Positions 1-10,046 of a DNA stretch of 64,000 nt are shown piece by piece. The DNA is from Neocallimastix lanati (nom. inval.) (Eukaryota > Neocallimastigomycota > Neocallimastigomycetes > Neocallimastigales > Neocallimastigaceae). A program made the position numbers and the translations under genes. The first letter of the stretch is position 1, and each line of letters starts with the position of its first letter. The notes below the pieces were generated by a model. It worked only from the letters and a program-made list of their open reading frames with translations, did not search any database and had not been told where the DNA came from. The stretch lies in NCBI GenBank assembly GCA_016946835.1, contig JACVTC010000035.1:511001-575000 (forward strand). The letters run 5' to 3'.

Positions 1-1923
1 TTTATTCATTTCTCTTTGGAAGGTTGAGGGAGCTCCAGTAAGTCCAAAAGGCATAACCTTAAATTGATAATTTCCAAACTTAGTAGTGAAAGTGGTTACT
101 TCAACGCTTTCTTCATCCATTAAGATTTGGTGAAAACCAGAAAATAAATCAAGAGTTGTAAATATTTTAGCTCCTCCGAGACTATCAAAAATTTCATCTA
201 TATATGGAACTGAATAAGAATCTTTTTCTGTCATATCATTGACTTTTCGGTAGTCAATGCACAAGCGCCACTTTCCATTGTGTTTTAGAATGAGTACTAC
301 TGGAGATGACCATTCTGAACAGGATGGTTCTATCAATCCTTTCTTAATAAGCTTTGTAAGTTCTTCTTTTAAGATATCTGATTTTAATTTAGTTAACCTA
401 TAACTTCTTAATTTTACTGGCTTTGCATTTGCTTTCAAACGGATCTTATGTGGTGAAAGTTTAGAAGGAGTTAGTTCTTCTGTTGAAGTGGCAACTATGT
501 CAATCATTTCTTTGAGAATTTTAATAATTTGTTCTTTATAATCTTTATTTAAGGTACTTAAAAATTCATCACTCTCAATAAATTCCATTGGAGTTAATTC
601 CTTTATAATTTCCTTTTCATTATTCGTTTCTTCAACTTTTCTAATAGTGCAGATTATACTTTCTTCATCATAATATTGATTATTTATTTTAGCTATTTCT
701 TCGTATTCACTTTCTGACAAAAGTTTACATAGACTGTTTAAGGTTGGATGAATAAATAAACAATGATCGATTTGAGTTTTAAAGTTTATTAACATATCAT
801 AAAATGAGTCTTCTTTCTCAATAATTCTAAAGTCCGCATTAAATTCATAATTATTAATTTTTACTGGTAATCGAACAATAATTCCTTCCGAGTATTCTTC
901 ATCTTGTGTTGCTAGTTGGATTCTTCCACGACTTTTTCCAACTGTTTCATATTCACCAGGTAATTTATCAAAATACTGCTTAGTAACGATGCTTAGGTTA
1001 CTACAAGAATCAATTAAAAGTTTTCCTAGTACTCCGTCAACACTTGCATCAACCATTGCTAAGTCTTCTTCGGCTACTTCATTACTTTTACTTATGTAGC
1101 TATGGTCATAGTTATTTACTAATAAAGTTCGTGCTATTACATTGTCTACAGTTCCAATTATTTTAGACTTTTCTAACTTTAAACCTTGAGTTAATTGTGA
1201 ACGAATTTTAGGACATGCATTCAAGAGTTGACCTATCGTAATACTGGATTTAAGATTATTTAAATCATCCATAATATTGTAAGGTTCTTTATTATTCATC
1301 ATTTTGATATTCCTTTTTACTAATTGAGTATTTCCATTATTAGTTTCCTTAGTTTTTGTTGAAATTAATTTTTCCAAAGTATTAGTTTTATTTTGTTGAT
1401 TATCTTTATTCATTTCTAGATCTTCTATTTCATTATCGATTACAAGTATATCTTCAGATTCAACTTTTTCCTTTCCTTTTGATGAATAATTGTTGTTTTC
1501 TTCTTTACTTTCTCTTACTCTTGTCATATTTCTTAATTCCTTTTCTTTTTGTTTTTCTTTGTTAATATTTGGTTGAGTTAAAATTGAAGGAAGTATTTGA
1601 TTTTTATAAACTTTATTTGGTTTATTATGCAGCTCATTTTCTTTCTTCTTTCTTAAAGCAGGAGTTGCAAAAGGACGTGGATTATCTTTTAAACTTTTAT
1701 GTACTTTCTTGGAATTATTTTCTTCTTTTTCGCTGTTATTATCATTCATTTTTCTTTTTACAGCATTTATAATGATATCATCCTCACTAAAATCAGATTC
1801 TTCAGATTCTTCGTTAAAGGAATTATTATCAATTGGAGTATTCTTAGTAAAAGTATTATTTTGTAAATTATTTAATGAAGCTATTGTTTTGTCATTGGGA
1901 GTGCTTCTGCTCCCATTTAGAAG
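1..1923 (-). CDS. Pol polyprotein of element A (partial; protease and RT)
   Basis: Reading frame -1 relative to the gag at 1917-2822, open from the slippery heptamer (1923-1929) to the window edge. An ATG at 1749 matches the first Met of the B copy, but a frameshift product needs no ATG. Visible parts are a charged, low-complexity N-terminal region, a retropepsin-like domain with the motif LLIDSCSN (DSC instead of DTG/DSG), and the start of RT (IEPSCSEWSSPVV, WRLCIDYRKVN, TLDLFSGFHQ, MPFGLTGAPSTFQ). The YxDD-equivalent motif, RNase H and integrase lie beyond the edge. There is no stop inside the visible part, so this copy looks intact as far as it goes. Confidence 0.9.
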
Positions 1924-1929
1924 TTTAAA
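1897..1929 (-). promoter_or_regulatory. -1 ribosomal frameshift signal, element A
   Basis: In gag frame the minus strand reads T TTA AAC (1923-1929), followed after one codon by the gag stop TAA (1917-1919). After an 8-nt spacer comes stem GGGAG / CTCCC (1910-1914 with 1897-1901) with an 8-nt loop. Slipping -1 joins gag to the open pol frame. UUUAAAC is a known strong eukaryotic slippery heptamer. The element B and D sites have the same geometry. Confidence 0.82.
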
Positions 1930-2822
1930 GACTTTTTGGAATATATTTCTTTTTTATTTTTTTCCATAATCTTATTTAATTGAGGGCAATAGTATGAGTA
2001 ATGACCTTCTTCCTTACAGAAGAAGCAAGTTTTAACGGATAAATTTCTCATTTTCTGGGTTGATTCTTCTATAATATCTTGAGGTTTCAGTTTATTATTT
2101 GTTTGACTTGTTTGGAAAGTTTCGTTTCTTCTTTTAGGATAAAGTCTTGAAGTAGTACTGTTTTGATTATTTTGATTATGCTGGGAATTATTAACATTAT
2201 AGGTATTAATATTATTGTTCCTTACAGAAAGTCTATCTACTTTCTCGGCAATTTTGAAAGCTTTCTCCATACTTATATCATCTTTAAGGGATAATTTCTT
2301 CCAGGCTTCATAATTATTTTGAATAGAATCAATATAATCTAGTACACCAATGCGCTTTCTTCTCTTTTTATCAAGTTTAGTGTACAAAGTTCTATATCTT
2401 ACATTAAAGTCTTTAATCTTTTCGTTTCTTTTAATTCGCATTGCACGAAGTTCTTTAAGAAGTAAATTTTGGTCTTCTTTAATACCGTAAAAATTTTCAA
2501 GACTTGAAATAATTTTTTCAAGAGAAGGAAATTTATCATCATCAACATTTTCTTCTTCATCATCTTCTTCTTCATCTGATGAATCATCACTTTCATCATC
2601 ACTATCTTCTCCCAAATCTTCAATAACGCGTTGTACTTCACCAGAGCTGGTAAGTAAACAAGCATTAAATATTGTTTCCGGATCTGTGATACCTTGTATC
2701 TTGATCCAAAGTTTTAATTCAGTAGCCCAGGACTTTATATCTAAATTGTCCTTGCTAAGCTTCACTATGTCTCGTAATTCTTTCTTTAATTCTTTAAAAC
2801 TTAAAGTACTTTTAGTAGACAT
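1917..2822 (-). CDS. Gag of element A
   Basis: 301 aa. Structural capsid/nucleocapsid precursor of the retrotransposon particle. The N-terminal two thirds are helical and charged (KELKKELRDIVKLS, WATELKLWIKIQGI), as in Ty3-type capsids. An acidic D/E/S stretch follows around residues 72-95. A CCHC zinc knuckle, CFFCKEEGHYSYYC (CX2CX4HX4C), lies near the C-terminus and would bind the genomic RNA. It is nearly identical to the 303-aa gag of element B, the main length differences being single residues in the acidic and IKFP region. The gene ends in the slippery sequence that feeds pol. A smaller ORF at 2399-2665 on the same strand is a shadow frame. Confidence 0.92.
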   Translation of the reverse strand: MSTKSTLSFKELKKELRDIVKLSKDNLDIKSWATELKLWIKIQGITDPETIFNACLLTSSGEVQRVIEDLGEDSDDESDDSSDEEEDDEEENVDDDKFPSLEKIISSLENFYGIKEDQNLLLKELRAMRIKRNEKIKDFNVRYRTLYTKLDKKRRKRIGVLDYIDSIQNNYEAWKKLSLKDDISMEKAFKIAEKVDRLSVRNNNINTYNVNNSQHNQNNQNSTTSRLYPKRRNETFQTSQTNNKLKPQDIIEESTQKMRNLSVKTCFFCKEEGHYSYYCPQLNKIMEKNKKEIYSKKSLNF

Positions 2823-3009
2823 TTCGTTTTTAGTTAATAATTTTTTTTTTTTTATTATAAATTAACGAGGTTATTAAATACGAATAAATTTGAAAGTCCA
2901 ACTTTAAAAATATAATTTAACAAGTAATTTAATATCGAATCAAATTTTAAAACAATATATCTTAGTAATTTTTGAAAATAATAATTTTATTTGCTTTCTT
3001 TAGTAAGTA

Positions 3010-3280
3010 TAAGCTCGAAATCCTTATCGACAACTTAGTAGAAATTATAAAGCACGAGGTTCTTTTCGACTACTTTTTTAAGAATAATTTTAAGTTCGAA
3101 ATCTTTATCGACAACTTAATAGAATAATTTTAAGTTCGAAATCTTTATCGACAATTCAATGAAATAATTTTAAGTTCGAAATCTTTATCGACAACTTAAT
3201 AGAATAATTTTAAGTTCGAAATCTTTATCGACAACTTAATAGAATATTTTTCAAGCTCGAAATCTTTATCGACCACTTGA
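3010..3280 (-). repeat. 40-bp minisatellite in leader of element A
   Basis: Tandem units built around TTCGAAATCTTTATCGACAA, about 40 bp each. Four near-perfect central units plus divergent outer ones are visible. The homologous tract in element B (11124-11314) is exactly 80 bp, two units, shorter. It lies between the conserved leader block and gag. Confidence 0.9.
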
Positions 3281-3446
3281 ATTTTGTAATTTAGTATATT
3301 TGTAGTAATAAATTTAGAAGCAAAGTTTTATTTATTATTTTCACCTTTCAAAAATTTTTCTTTTTAAACGATAAATATTGTATTGTTATAGCTAATAAAA
3401 TTATTAATTAATTATAATTATTAAATACAAAAAAATAATCTTTATT

Positions 3447-3594
3447 GTCGTACAATCTGATAGTACACACTGTCTGACGTGCAGCTTACCTAATGGTGTC
3501 ATGCCACGCGTGTGCCACGATTACTATATTCAATATAAAATATAGCAGTTCAGAGCCCACTAGCCCAATTACTATGTAGGATAAACTTAATCCG
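3447..3594 (-). other. Conserved leader block 2 (shared with elements B and D)
   Basis: About 150 bp of 5' leader, much less AT-rich than its surroundings, aligning with 11483-11630 (B) and, with substitutions, with 21130-21282 (D). The core includes TGGCACACGCGTGGCATGAC and CTGCACGTCAGACAGTGTGT. Conservation in untranslated RNA between families suggests a packaging, dimerisation or translation role (inference). Confidence 0.75.
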
Positions 3595-3856
3595 ATAATC
3601 TATGTACGGAATAAAAAAATTTTAAAAGTATTCAATAATATTTTTATTAACTAATAAAAATTAACTAAAAACACAATATTTTCAAAGTAAATTAAGATTC
3701 TATTACAGGAATTATATAACAAATAAAGTACCAGTAATAAAAAAAAATAAAAAAAATTTAAATGGCGAAGTTAGCCAAAGTCTGATACTTTATATAATAA
3801 AGTGCCTTATAACTAGCACAAAGAAAAGTAAAAAAAAATATATATAAAAAAAACAA

Positions 3857-4087
3857 TCTTACGCCTTCGGTGACGTAAGCTCCTTATTCGCCAGTGCTTG
3901 GAAAGTACCCGCACCTTCGTGTGTTGAAACGTTGAAGGCTGAACTATTATTACCGGGTCGGTAACCAAATACCTTCGTCTACTTTCCAATTAATCTCCAA
4001 ATTAACTACTATTCAATAACCTACTATGAATAGAGTTAATTTGTTGCTATCTGAGAATACACTGTGTATGAGCTCTATCCGCTCCTT
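3857..4087 (-). other. Conserved leader block 1 (shared with elements B and C)
   Basis: Structured leader segment. At its downstream end is a hairpin with 8-bp stem CTTACGTC / GGCGTAAG and loop ACCGAA (3858-3879), preceded by TGGCGAATAAGG. At its upstream end is GAGCGGATAGAGCTCATA. Both ends recur at 14747-14933 in element C on the plus strand. An internal hairpin TTACC-GACCC-GGTAA is also visible near 3952-3966. Confidence 0.75.
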
Positions 4088-4280
4088 GTTATAATTTTAC
4101 AAAATTTGTTTTTTTAGAATCTTAATTTTACTTATTTAAAAAAAATTTTTTTTTTTTTATATATATATATCAAACAAGCGCCATAGGTTAATCAAAGGAT
4201 TAACGACTTACTTGTTTATCAATATAAAATAAAAAAAATTAAAAAAAATCTATGTTATTTACTATTATTTCTATTTAATA

Positions 4281-4297
4281 CCCCGATATCTCCACCA
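4281..4297 (-). promoter_or_regulatory. Primer-binding site of element A
   Basis: TGGTGGAGATATCGGGG in element sense, 6 nt inside the 5' LTR. TGG is complementary to the CCA end of a tRNA; the implied acceptor 3' strand is TATCTCC with A as discriminator. The tRNA isotype cannot be decided from the window. The same 17 nt occur in B and D. Confidence 0.88.
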
Positions 4298-4303
4298 TAT
4301 AAA

Positions 4304-4630
4304 TGTTAAGGTTTTAGAGAATTAAATAAAAATAAAGTAAACAAACACAAATTTTATTTATTTATTTATTTTATTTATTTATTTTTTTTTATTTGATTTT
4401 ATTTTATTTTATTTTATTTTATTTGATGATATTTAAAAATTAGTAGCAAAATTTACAACTATTTATACTTTTTTTTTCAAGGCATAAAAGTTGTTCTTGC
4501 CACTAAATTACATTTTATTATTATTTTTCTTTTTATATATAAAAACTATTAAATTTAAATTGATTTTTATAATCAATTATATAAAATTTAATTATAACAA
4601 TATAAATAAAATACATTTATAATATTAATA

Positions 4631-4678
<48 letters not shown>

Positions 4679-5165
4679 CTATCTAAAATATTACTAATAA
4701 GAATTTATTTAATTGGCTAAAATTTTTATTACAATCTGTTAAAATATTCAAATAAAAATAAAAATACTATTCTAATATAAAGGTTTTTAATAAAATAAAA
4801 TATTTTTCAATATAAAATAAAACATTTCGATATAAAATTTTATAATAAAAGTTAAAATATAATATATAAATTTTTAATTATCAATATATAAAAATATTAT
4901 TAATACAAATTTTCATTATTAATATAAAAATAAAAAAATAAGATTTATTATTAATATTGTTAATATAAGTTTTAAATATATAAAAATATTACTATTAATA
5001 TAAGATTTAATATAAAAATTATAAAGTTTAATATAATTTTTGATCTAATTTTTAATCTTTGAATTTAAAAATTTATTAAAGTACAAAAATAATAATGTAC
5101 ACATAATGTATTAGAAATAAATCGTAGATTTAATTAAGAATGCATTATTTAGTACATTCTTATCA
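4304..5165 (-). repeat. 5' LTR of element A
   Basis: 862 bp. In element sense it runs from TGATAAGAATG to CCTTAACA, so it has TG...CA ends. It contains a 39-nt homopolymer (poly-T on the plus strand) and microsatellite-like ATTTT/ATTT tracts longer than those of the other two LTR copies. By eye it is closer to the neighbouring LTR 5170-6017 than that LTR is to its own partner at 12338-13196. Confidence 0.92.
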
Positions 5166-5169
5166 TTCA

Positions 5170-5473
5170 TGTTAAGGTTTTAGAGAATTAAATAAAAATA
5201 AAGTAAGGAAACACAAATTTTATTTATTTATTTATTATTTTTATTTATAAATTTATTTGATTTTATTTGATGATATTTAAAAATTAGTAGCAAAATTTAC
5301 AACTATTTATACTTTTTTTTCAAGGCATAAAAGTTGTTCTTGCCACTAAATTACATTTTATTATTATTTTTCTTTTTATATATAAAAACTATTAAATTTA
5401 AATTGATTTTTATAATCAATTATATAAAATTTAATTATAACAATATAAATAAAATACATTTATAATATTAATA

Positions 5474-5525
<52 letters not shown>

Positions 5526-6017
5526 CTAATCTATCTAAAATATTACTAATAAGAATTTATTTAATTGGCTAAAATTTTTATTACAATCTGTTAAAATATT
5601 CAAATAAAAATAAAAATACTATTCTAATATAAAGGTTTTTAATAAAATAAAATATTTTTCAATATAAAATAAAACATTTCGATATAAAATTTTATAATAA
5701 AAGTTAAAATATAATATATAAATTTTTAATTATCAATATATAAAAATATTATTAATACAAATTTTCATTATTAATATAAAAATAAAAAAATAAGATTTAT
5801 TATTAATATTGTTAATATAAGTTTTAAATATATAAAAATATTACTATTAATATAAGATTTAATATAAAAATTATAAAGTTTAATATAATTTTTGATCTAA
5901 TTTTTAATCTTTGAATTTAAAAATTTATTAAAGTACAAAAATAATAATGTACACATAATGTATTAGAAATAAATCGTAGATTTAATTAAGAATGCATTAT
6001 TTAGTACATTCTTATCA
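5170..6017 (-). repeat. 3' LTR of element B
   Basis: 848 bp with TG...CA ends and a 48-nt poly-T run on the plus strand (5478-5525). It agrees with the LTR of element A (4304-5165) at several sites where the 5' LTR of B differs, for example ataatcaatt against ataattaatt, and ggctaaaatt against ggctataatt. Confidence 0.92.
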
Positions 6018-6027
6018 AGATGCCCCG
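6018..6027 (-). promoter_or_regulatory. Polypurine tract of element B
   Basis: Element-sense CGGGGCATCT directly before the 3' LTR. The same GGGGCATCT precedes the 3' LTR of element D, which fixes the LTR boundary. It primes plus-strand DNA synthesis. Confidence 0.75.
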
Positions 6028-6035
6028 ACGAAGAC

Positions 6036-9000
6036 TCAAGCTTCTCTGTAAGCGGAGTTAAACTTTACTAAATTTTTAAAATGAACATTCCTATCGAGTT
6101 GTTTCCCAGTTTTCTGATCGATTAAGGTTGCCGTGTTGAATTGAATTTTTAAAATTTTAAATGGTCCATTGTAATATGGTTCTAGCTTAGTGCGGCTAAA
6201 GTTTCTAACAAGAACAAGATCACCAGCTTTTAATTCTTTTCCTTTTTTCATACTTATTTGTTCTTCTCGTCTTGTTGCCCAATACTTGTTAGCATTCTTC
6301 ACATTTTCGCATGCTTCTCTAGTCCATTGATAATGACGAACAAATTTTTCCATTAAAATTTCATCATACGATTTACCTGCATTTTCAATTGTTCTTATGG
6401 CTATATCATAAGGCTGTTGGTCTTCTCTTCCATATACTAATTCAAAACTAGAATGTCCGGTAGCTGTGTTTTTGGTAGTTCGAAGTGCCCATAAAGCAGA
6501 AGGTAAAACTTCATCCCAATCTTGATTTTTCCTTCCTAATAAACGAAGTAATTTTCCAATTTCTTTATTTCGGTTTTCAGTGAGACCATTGGATTCAGGG
6601 TGATAGGTAGCTATGAATTTTACATAAACATCATAAAGATCAAGAAAGATTTTAGTCATATCAGAAGTGAATTGGACTCCATTATCTGTAGTAATAACTT
6701 GAGGCACACCATGTCTTGCAAAAACGTTTATTAAAAATTTAATTATATCAGAGGAAGTTATGTTTTCAGTGGGTTCGGCTTCAACCCATTTGGTAAAGTA
6801 ATCAACAGTTACTATAATATATTGATTATTATTTCTTGTTTTTGGTAACGGTCCTATAATATCTAATCCTAAATGCACAAAGGGACCCTCCACTTTAGTT
6901 GGATGGATTTCGGTTGGTTCTGGATATGGTTGAGGACGATTTAACTGGCATTTTTCACAATTACTAACAATTCTTTTGATATCTTTAATCATATGATTCC
7001 AATAAAAGTTTTTCTTAAGTCTTTGATATGTTTTGTAATATCCTTCGTGGCCAATATTATGAGCTTCTAAAATTAATTTAAACCTTTCATTTTCGTCCGT
7101 TATTAATTTTCTATAATTTCCATTGTCGATAAAATAATCTTCACCATCAATAACAGTAAACTTTTCATTAATAAATTCCTTTATAACTTTAGATAATAAT
7201 TCTTCATTATTTCCATTAGTAATTTTTGTTAATAATATCTTTCTCTCTTCCTTACTTTTCATTCTTGAAAGAGCATCAGCTAACACATTCTTTTTGCCTG
7301 ATTCATATTTTATATTAATTCCGAGCATACTAGCGGTTAGACACCATCTTGTTTGCCTTGCATTCAAAGGTTCTTTATTCTTAAATAAACCAACTAATGG
7401 TTTATGATCTGTGTAAATAGTTGTAGGTAATGGATTTCCTTCAATATAAGATTTAAATTTAGTCATACAGTAAAACAAAGCGGTTCCTTCTAAATCGGTA
7501 ATACCATAATTCTTTTCAGCTTTCTTTAAACTTCTACTTATAAAGTGTATTGGATGCTCCTTACCGGTTTCTTCTTCTTTTTGTAAAAGAACTCCACCAA
7601 TTCCATTATACGAAGCATCAGTTCTAATGATAAAAGGTTTGTCAAATGACGGAAATTTTAGAATAGGTGCATTGATTAATTTTTCTTTTAGGAGTTCAAA
7701 GCTTTCTTGTTGTTCTTTATTCCATTCATATTTGGTATTCTTTTTCAATAATTTACATAAAGGTGAGGTAATTTGAGCATATTTAGGAATAAAATCACGA
7801 TAATATCCCACTGCTCCTAAAAATGATCTTAATTCATGAAGTGATGAAGGGGCTTCCCACTTCTTAATAGCTGTTATCTTACTTTCCATGGGACTTAATC
7901 CTTTAGTAGTAAGTTTGTGACCTAATACATCAACTTCAGTTTGAAGAAAATGGCACTTTTCAATATTAATTTTTAACTTGTTTTCTTTAAATACTTCTAA
8001 TACTTGTTTAATATGAATTAAATGTTCTTCGATACTTTTTGAATAGATCAAAACATCATCAATAAATACATAAACAAATTCACCAATAAAAGGGAATAAA
8101 ATTTTATTCATTTCTCTTTGGAAGGTTGAGGGAGCTCCAGTAAGTCCAAAAGGCATAACCTTAAATTGATAATTTCCAAACTTAGTAGTGAAAGTGGTTA
8201 CTTCAACGCTTTCTTCATCCATTAAGATTTGGTGAAAACCAGAAAATAAATCAAGAGTTGTAAATATTTTAGCTCCTCCGAGACTATCAAAAATTTCATC
8301 TATATATGGAACTGAATAAGAATCTTTTTCTGTCATATCATTGACTTTTCGGTAGTCAATGCACAAGCGCCACTTTCCATTGTGTTTTAGAATGAGTACT
8401 ACTGGAGATGACCATTCTGAACAGGATGGTTCTATCAATCCTTTCTTAATAAGCTTTGTAAGTTCTTCTTTTAAGATATCTGATTTTAATTTAGTTAACC
8501 TATAACTTCTTAATTTTACTGGCTTTGCATTTGCTTTCAAACGGATCTTATGTGGTGAAAGTTTAGAAGGAGTTAGTTCTTCTGTTGAAGTGGCAACTAT
8601 GTCAATCATTTCTTTGAGAATTTTAATAATTTGTTCTTTATAATCTTTATTTAAGGTACTTAAAAATTCATCACTCTCAATAAATTCCATTGGAGTTAAT
8701 TCCTTTATAATTTCCTTTTCATTATTCGTTTCTTCAACTTTTCTAATAGTGCAGATTATACTTTCTTCATCATAATATTGATTATTTATTTTAGCTATTT
8801 CTTCGTATTCACTTTCTGACAAAAGTTTACATAGACTGTTTAAGGTTGGATGAATAAATAAACAATGATCGATTTGAGTTTTAAAGTTTATTAACATATC
8901 ATAAAATGAGTCTTCTTTCTCAATAATTCTAAAGTCCGCATTAAATTCATAATTATTAATTTTTACTGGTAATCGAACAATAATTCCTTCCGAGTATTCT

Positions 9001-10040
9001 TCATCTTGTGTTGCTAGTTGGATTCTTCCACGACTTTTTCCAACTATTTCATATTCACCAGGTAATTTATCAAAATACTGCTTAGTAACGATGCTTAGGT
9101 TACTACAAGAATCAATTAAAAGTTTTCCTAGTACTCCGTCAACACTTGCATCAACCATTGCTAAGTCTTCTTCGGCTACTTCATTACTTTTACTTATGTA
9201 GCTATGGTCATAGTTATTTACTAATAAAGTTCGTGCTATTACATTGTCTACAGTTCCAATTATTTTAGACTTTTCTAACTTTAAACCTTGAGTTAATTGT
9301 GAACGAATTTTAGGACATGCATTCAAGAGTTGACCTATCGTAATACTGGATTTAAGATTATTTAAATCATCCATAATATTGTAAGGTTCTTTATTATTCA
9401 TCATTTTGATATTCCTTTTTACTAATTGAGTATTTCCATTATTAGTTTCCTTAGTTTTTGTTGAAATTAATTTTTCCAAAGTATTAGTTTTATTTTGTTG
9501 ATTATCTTTATTCATTTCTAGATCTTCTATTTCATTATCGATTACAAGTATATCTTCAGATTCAACTTTTTCCTTTCCTTTTGATGAATAATTGTTGTTT
9601 TCTTCTTTACTTTCTCTTACTCTTGTCATATTTCTTAATTCCTTTTCTTTTTGTTTTTCTTTGTTAATATTTGGTTGAGTTAAAATTGAAGGAAGTATTT
9701 GATTTTTATAAACTTTATTTGGTTTATTATGCAGCTCATTTTCTTTCTTCTTTCTTAAAGCAGGAGTTGCAAAAGGACGTGGATTATCTTTTAAACTTTT
9801 ATGTACTTTCTTGGAATTATTTTCTTCTTTTTCGCTGTTATTATCATTCATTTTTCTTTTTACAGCATTTATAATGATATCATCCTCACTTTCAGTTGTG
9901 TCACTAAAATCAGATTCTTCAGATTCTTCGTTAAAGGAATTATTATCAATTGGAGTATTCTTAGTAAAAGTATTATTTTGTAAATTATTTAATGAAGCTA
10001 TTGTTTTGTCATTGGGAGTGCTTCTGCTCCCATTTAGAAG
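6036..10040 (-). CDS. pol: Pol polyprotein of element B (PR-RT-RNase H-integrase)
   Basis: Open without a stop from the slippery site to 6036. The first Met is at 9851 (1271 aa from there); about 60 codons upstream are open and would be translated after -1 frameshifting. Protease-like region with LLIDSCSN at residues about 245-251, counted from that Met. RT has WRLCIDYRKVN, TLDLFSGFHQ, MPFGLTGAP and FIDDVLIYSK. RNase H has RTDASYNGIGG and YTDHKPLVG. Integrase has an HHCC finger (HNIGHEG...CEKCQ) and the DDE core: LGLDIIGPL, TTDNGVQFTS, and ESNGLTENRNKE. The C-terminus has a GPF-type motif (YYNGPFKILK) and no chromodomain. This is the Ty3 domain order. The copy appears coding-competent, but the protease triad DSC is unusual and is shared with element D. 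Confidence 0.96.
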   Translation of the reverse strand, partial: LLNGSRSTPNDKTIASLNNLQNNTFTKNTPIDNNSFNEESEESDFSDTTESEDDIIINAVKRKMNDNNSEKEENNSKKVHKSLKDNPRPFATPALRKKKENELHNKPNKVYKNQILPSILTQPNINKEKQKEKELRNMTRVRESKEENNNYSSKGKEKVESEDILVIDNEIEDLEMNKDNQQNKTNTLEKLISTKTKETNNGNTQLVKRNIKMMNNKEPYNIMDDLNNLKSSITIGQLLNACPKIRSQLTQGLKLEKSKIIGTVDNVIARTLLVNNYDHSYISKSNEVAEEDLAMVDASVDGVLGKLLIDSCSNLSIVTKQYFDKLPGEYEIVGKSRGRIQLATQDEEYSEGIIVRLPVKINNYEFNADFRIIEKEDSFYDMLINFKTQIDHCLFIHPTLNSLCKLLSESEYEEIAKINNQYYDEESIICTIRKVEETNNEKEIIKELTPMEFIESDEFLSTLNKDYKEQIIKILKEMIDIVATSTEELTPSKLSPHKIRLKANAKPVKLRSYRLTKLKSDILKEELTKLIKKGLIEPSCSEWSSPVVLILKHNGKWRLCIDYRKVNDMTEKDSYSVPYIDEIFDSLGGAKIFTTLDLFSGFHQILMDEESVEVTTFTTKFGNYQFKVMPFGLTGAPSTFQREMNKILFPFIGEFVYVFIDDVLIYSKSIEEHLIHIKQVLEVFKENKLKINIEKCHFLQTEVDVLGHKLTTKGLSPMESKITAIKKWEAPSSLHELRSFLGAVGYYRDFIPKYAQITSPLCKLLKKNTKYEWNKEQQESFELLKEKLINAPILKFPSFDKPFIIRTDASYNGIGGVLLQKEEETGKEHPIHFISRSLKKAEKNYGITDLEGTALFYCMTKFKSYIEGNPLPTTIYTDHKPLVGLFKNKEPLNARQTRWCLTASMLGINIKYESGKKNVLADALSRMKSKEERKILLTKITNGNNEELLSKVIKEFINEKFTVIDGEDYFIDNGNYRKLITDENERFKLILEAHNIGHEGYYKTYQRLKKNFYWNHMIKDIKRIVSNCEKCQLNRPQPYPEPTEIHPTKVEGPFVHLGLDIIGPLPKTRNNNQYIIVTVDYFTKWVEAEPTENITSSDIIKFLINVFARHGVPQVITTDNGVQFTSDMTKIFLDLYDVYVKFIATYHPESNGLTENRNKEIGKLLRLLGRKNQDWDEVLPSALWALRTTKNTATGHSSFELVYGREDQQPYDIAIRTIENAGKSYDEILMEKFVRHYQWTREACENVKNANKYWATRREEQISMKKGKELKAGDLVLVRNFSRTKLEPYYNGPFKILKIQFNTATLIDQKTGKQLDRNVHFKNLVKFNSAYREA

Positions 10041-10046
10041 TTTAAA
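10014..10046 (-). promoter_or_regulatory. -1 ribosomal frameshift signal, element B
   Basis: Gag-frame T TTA AAC at 10040-10046, gag stop at 10034-10036, 8-nt spacer, stem GGGAG (10027-10031) with CTCCC (10014-10018), 8-nt loop CAGAAGCA. The loop GAAGC (10020-10024) can also pair with GCTTC at 9994-9998, giving a possible pseudoknot. Pol is open in the -1 frame from here. Confidence 0.83.

Larger units (their letters stand above)
1..5165 (-). mobile_element. Ty3/gypsy element A, 3' part cut by window edge
   Basis: Seen on the minus strand from its 5' LTR (4304-5165) through leader, gag and the first part of pol to the window edge. It matches element B at an offset of 8102 (8117 beyond pol), with scattered substitutions, a 15-bp deletion near 1785 relative to B, and two extra 40-bp units in the leader. 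It lies 4 bp (TTCA, 5166-5169) from element B in the same orientation. Integrase and the 3' LTR must lie left of the window. Family: Ty3-like, order PR-RT-RH-IN, no chromodomain (from copy B). Confidence 0.93.

Noticed and set aside
1569-1969. Plus-strand ORFs over A (and 9671-10086 over B)
   Set aside because: They lie antisense to the pol/gag junction, are hydrophobic low complexity and lack any domain.
3010-3280. Hammerhead-like ribozyme in the leader because of repeated CGAAAT and TCGAC motifs
   Set aside because: No CUGAUGA core and no three-stem arrangement; it is a tandem repeat.
5166-5169. 2-LTR circle junction integrated as a unit between A and B
   Set aside because: The 4 nt TTCA matches the target in the C LTR, so two successive insertions explain it more simply; not excluded without the left flank.
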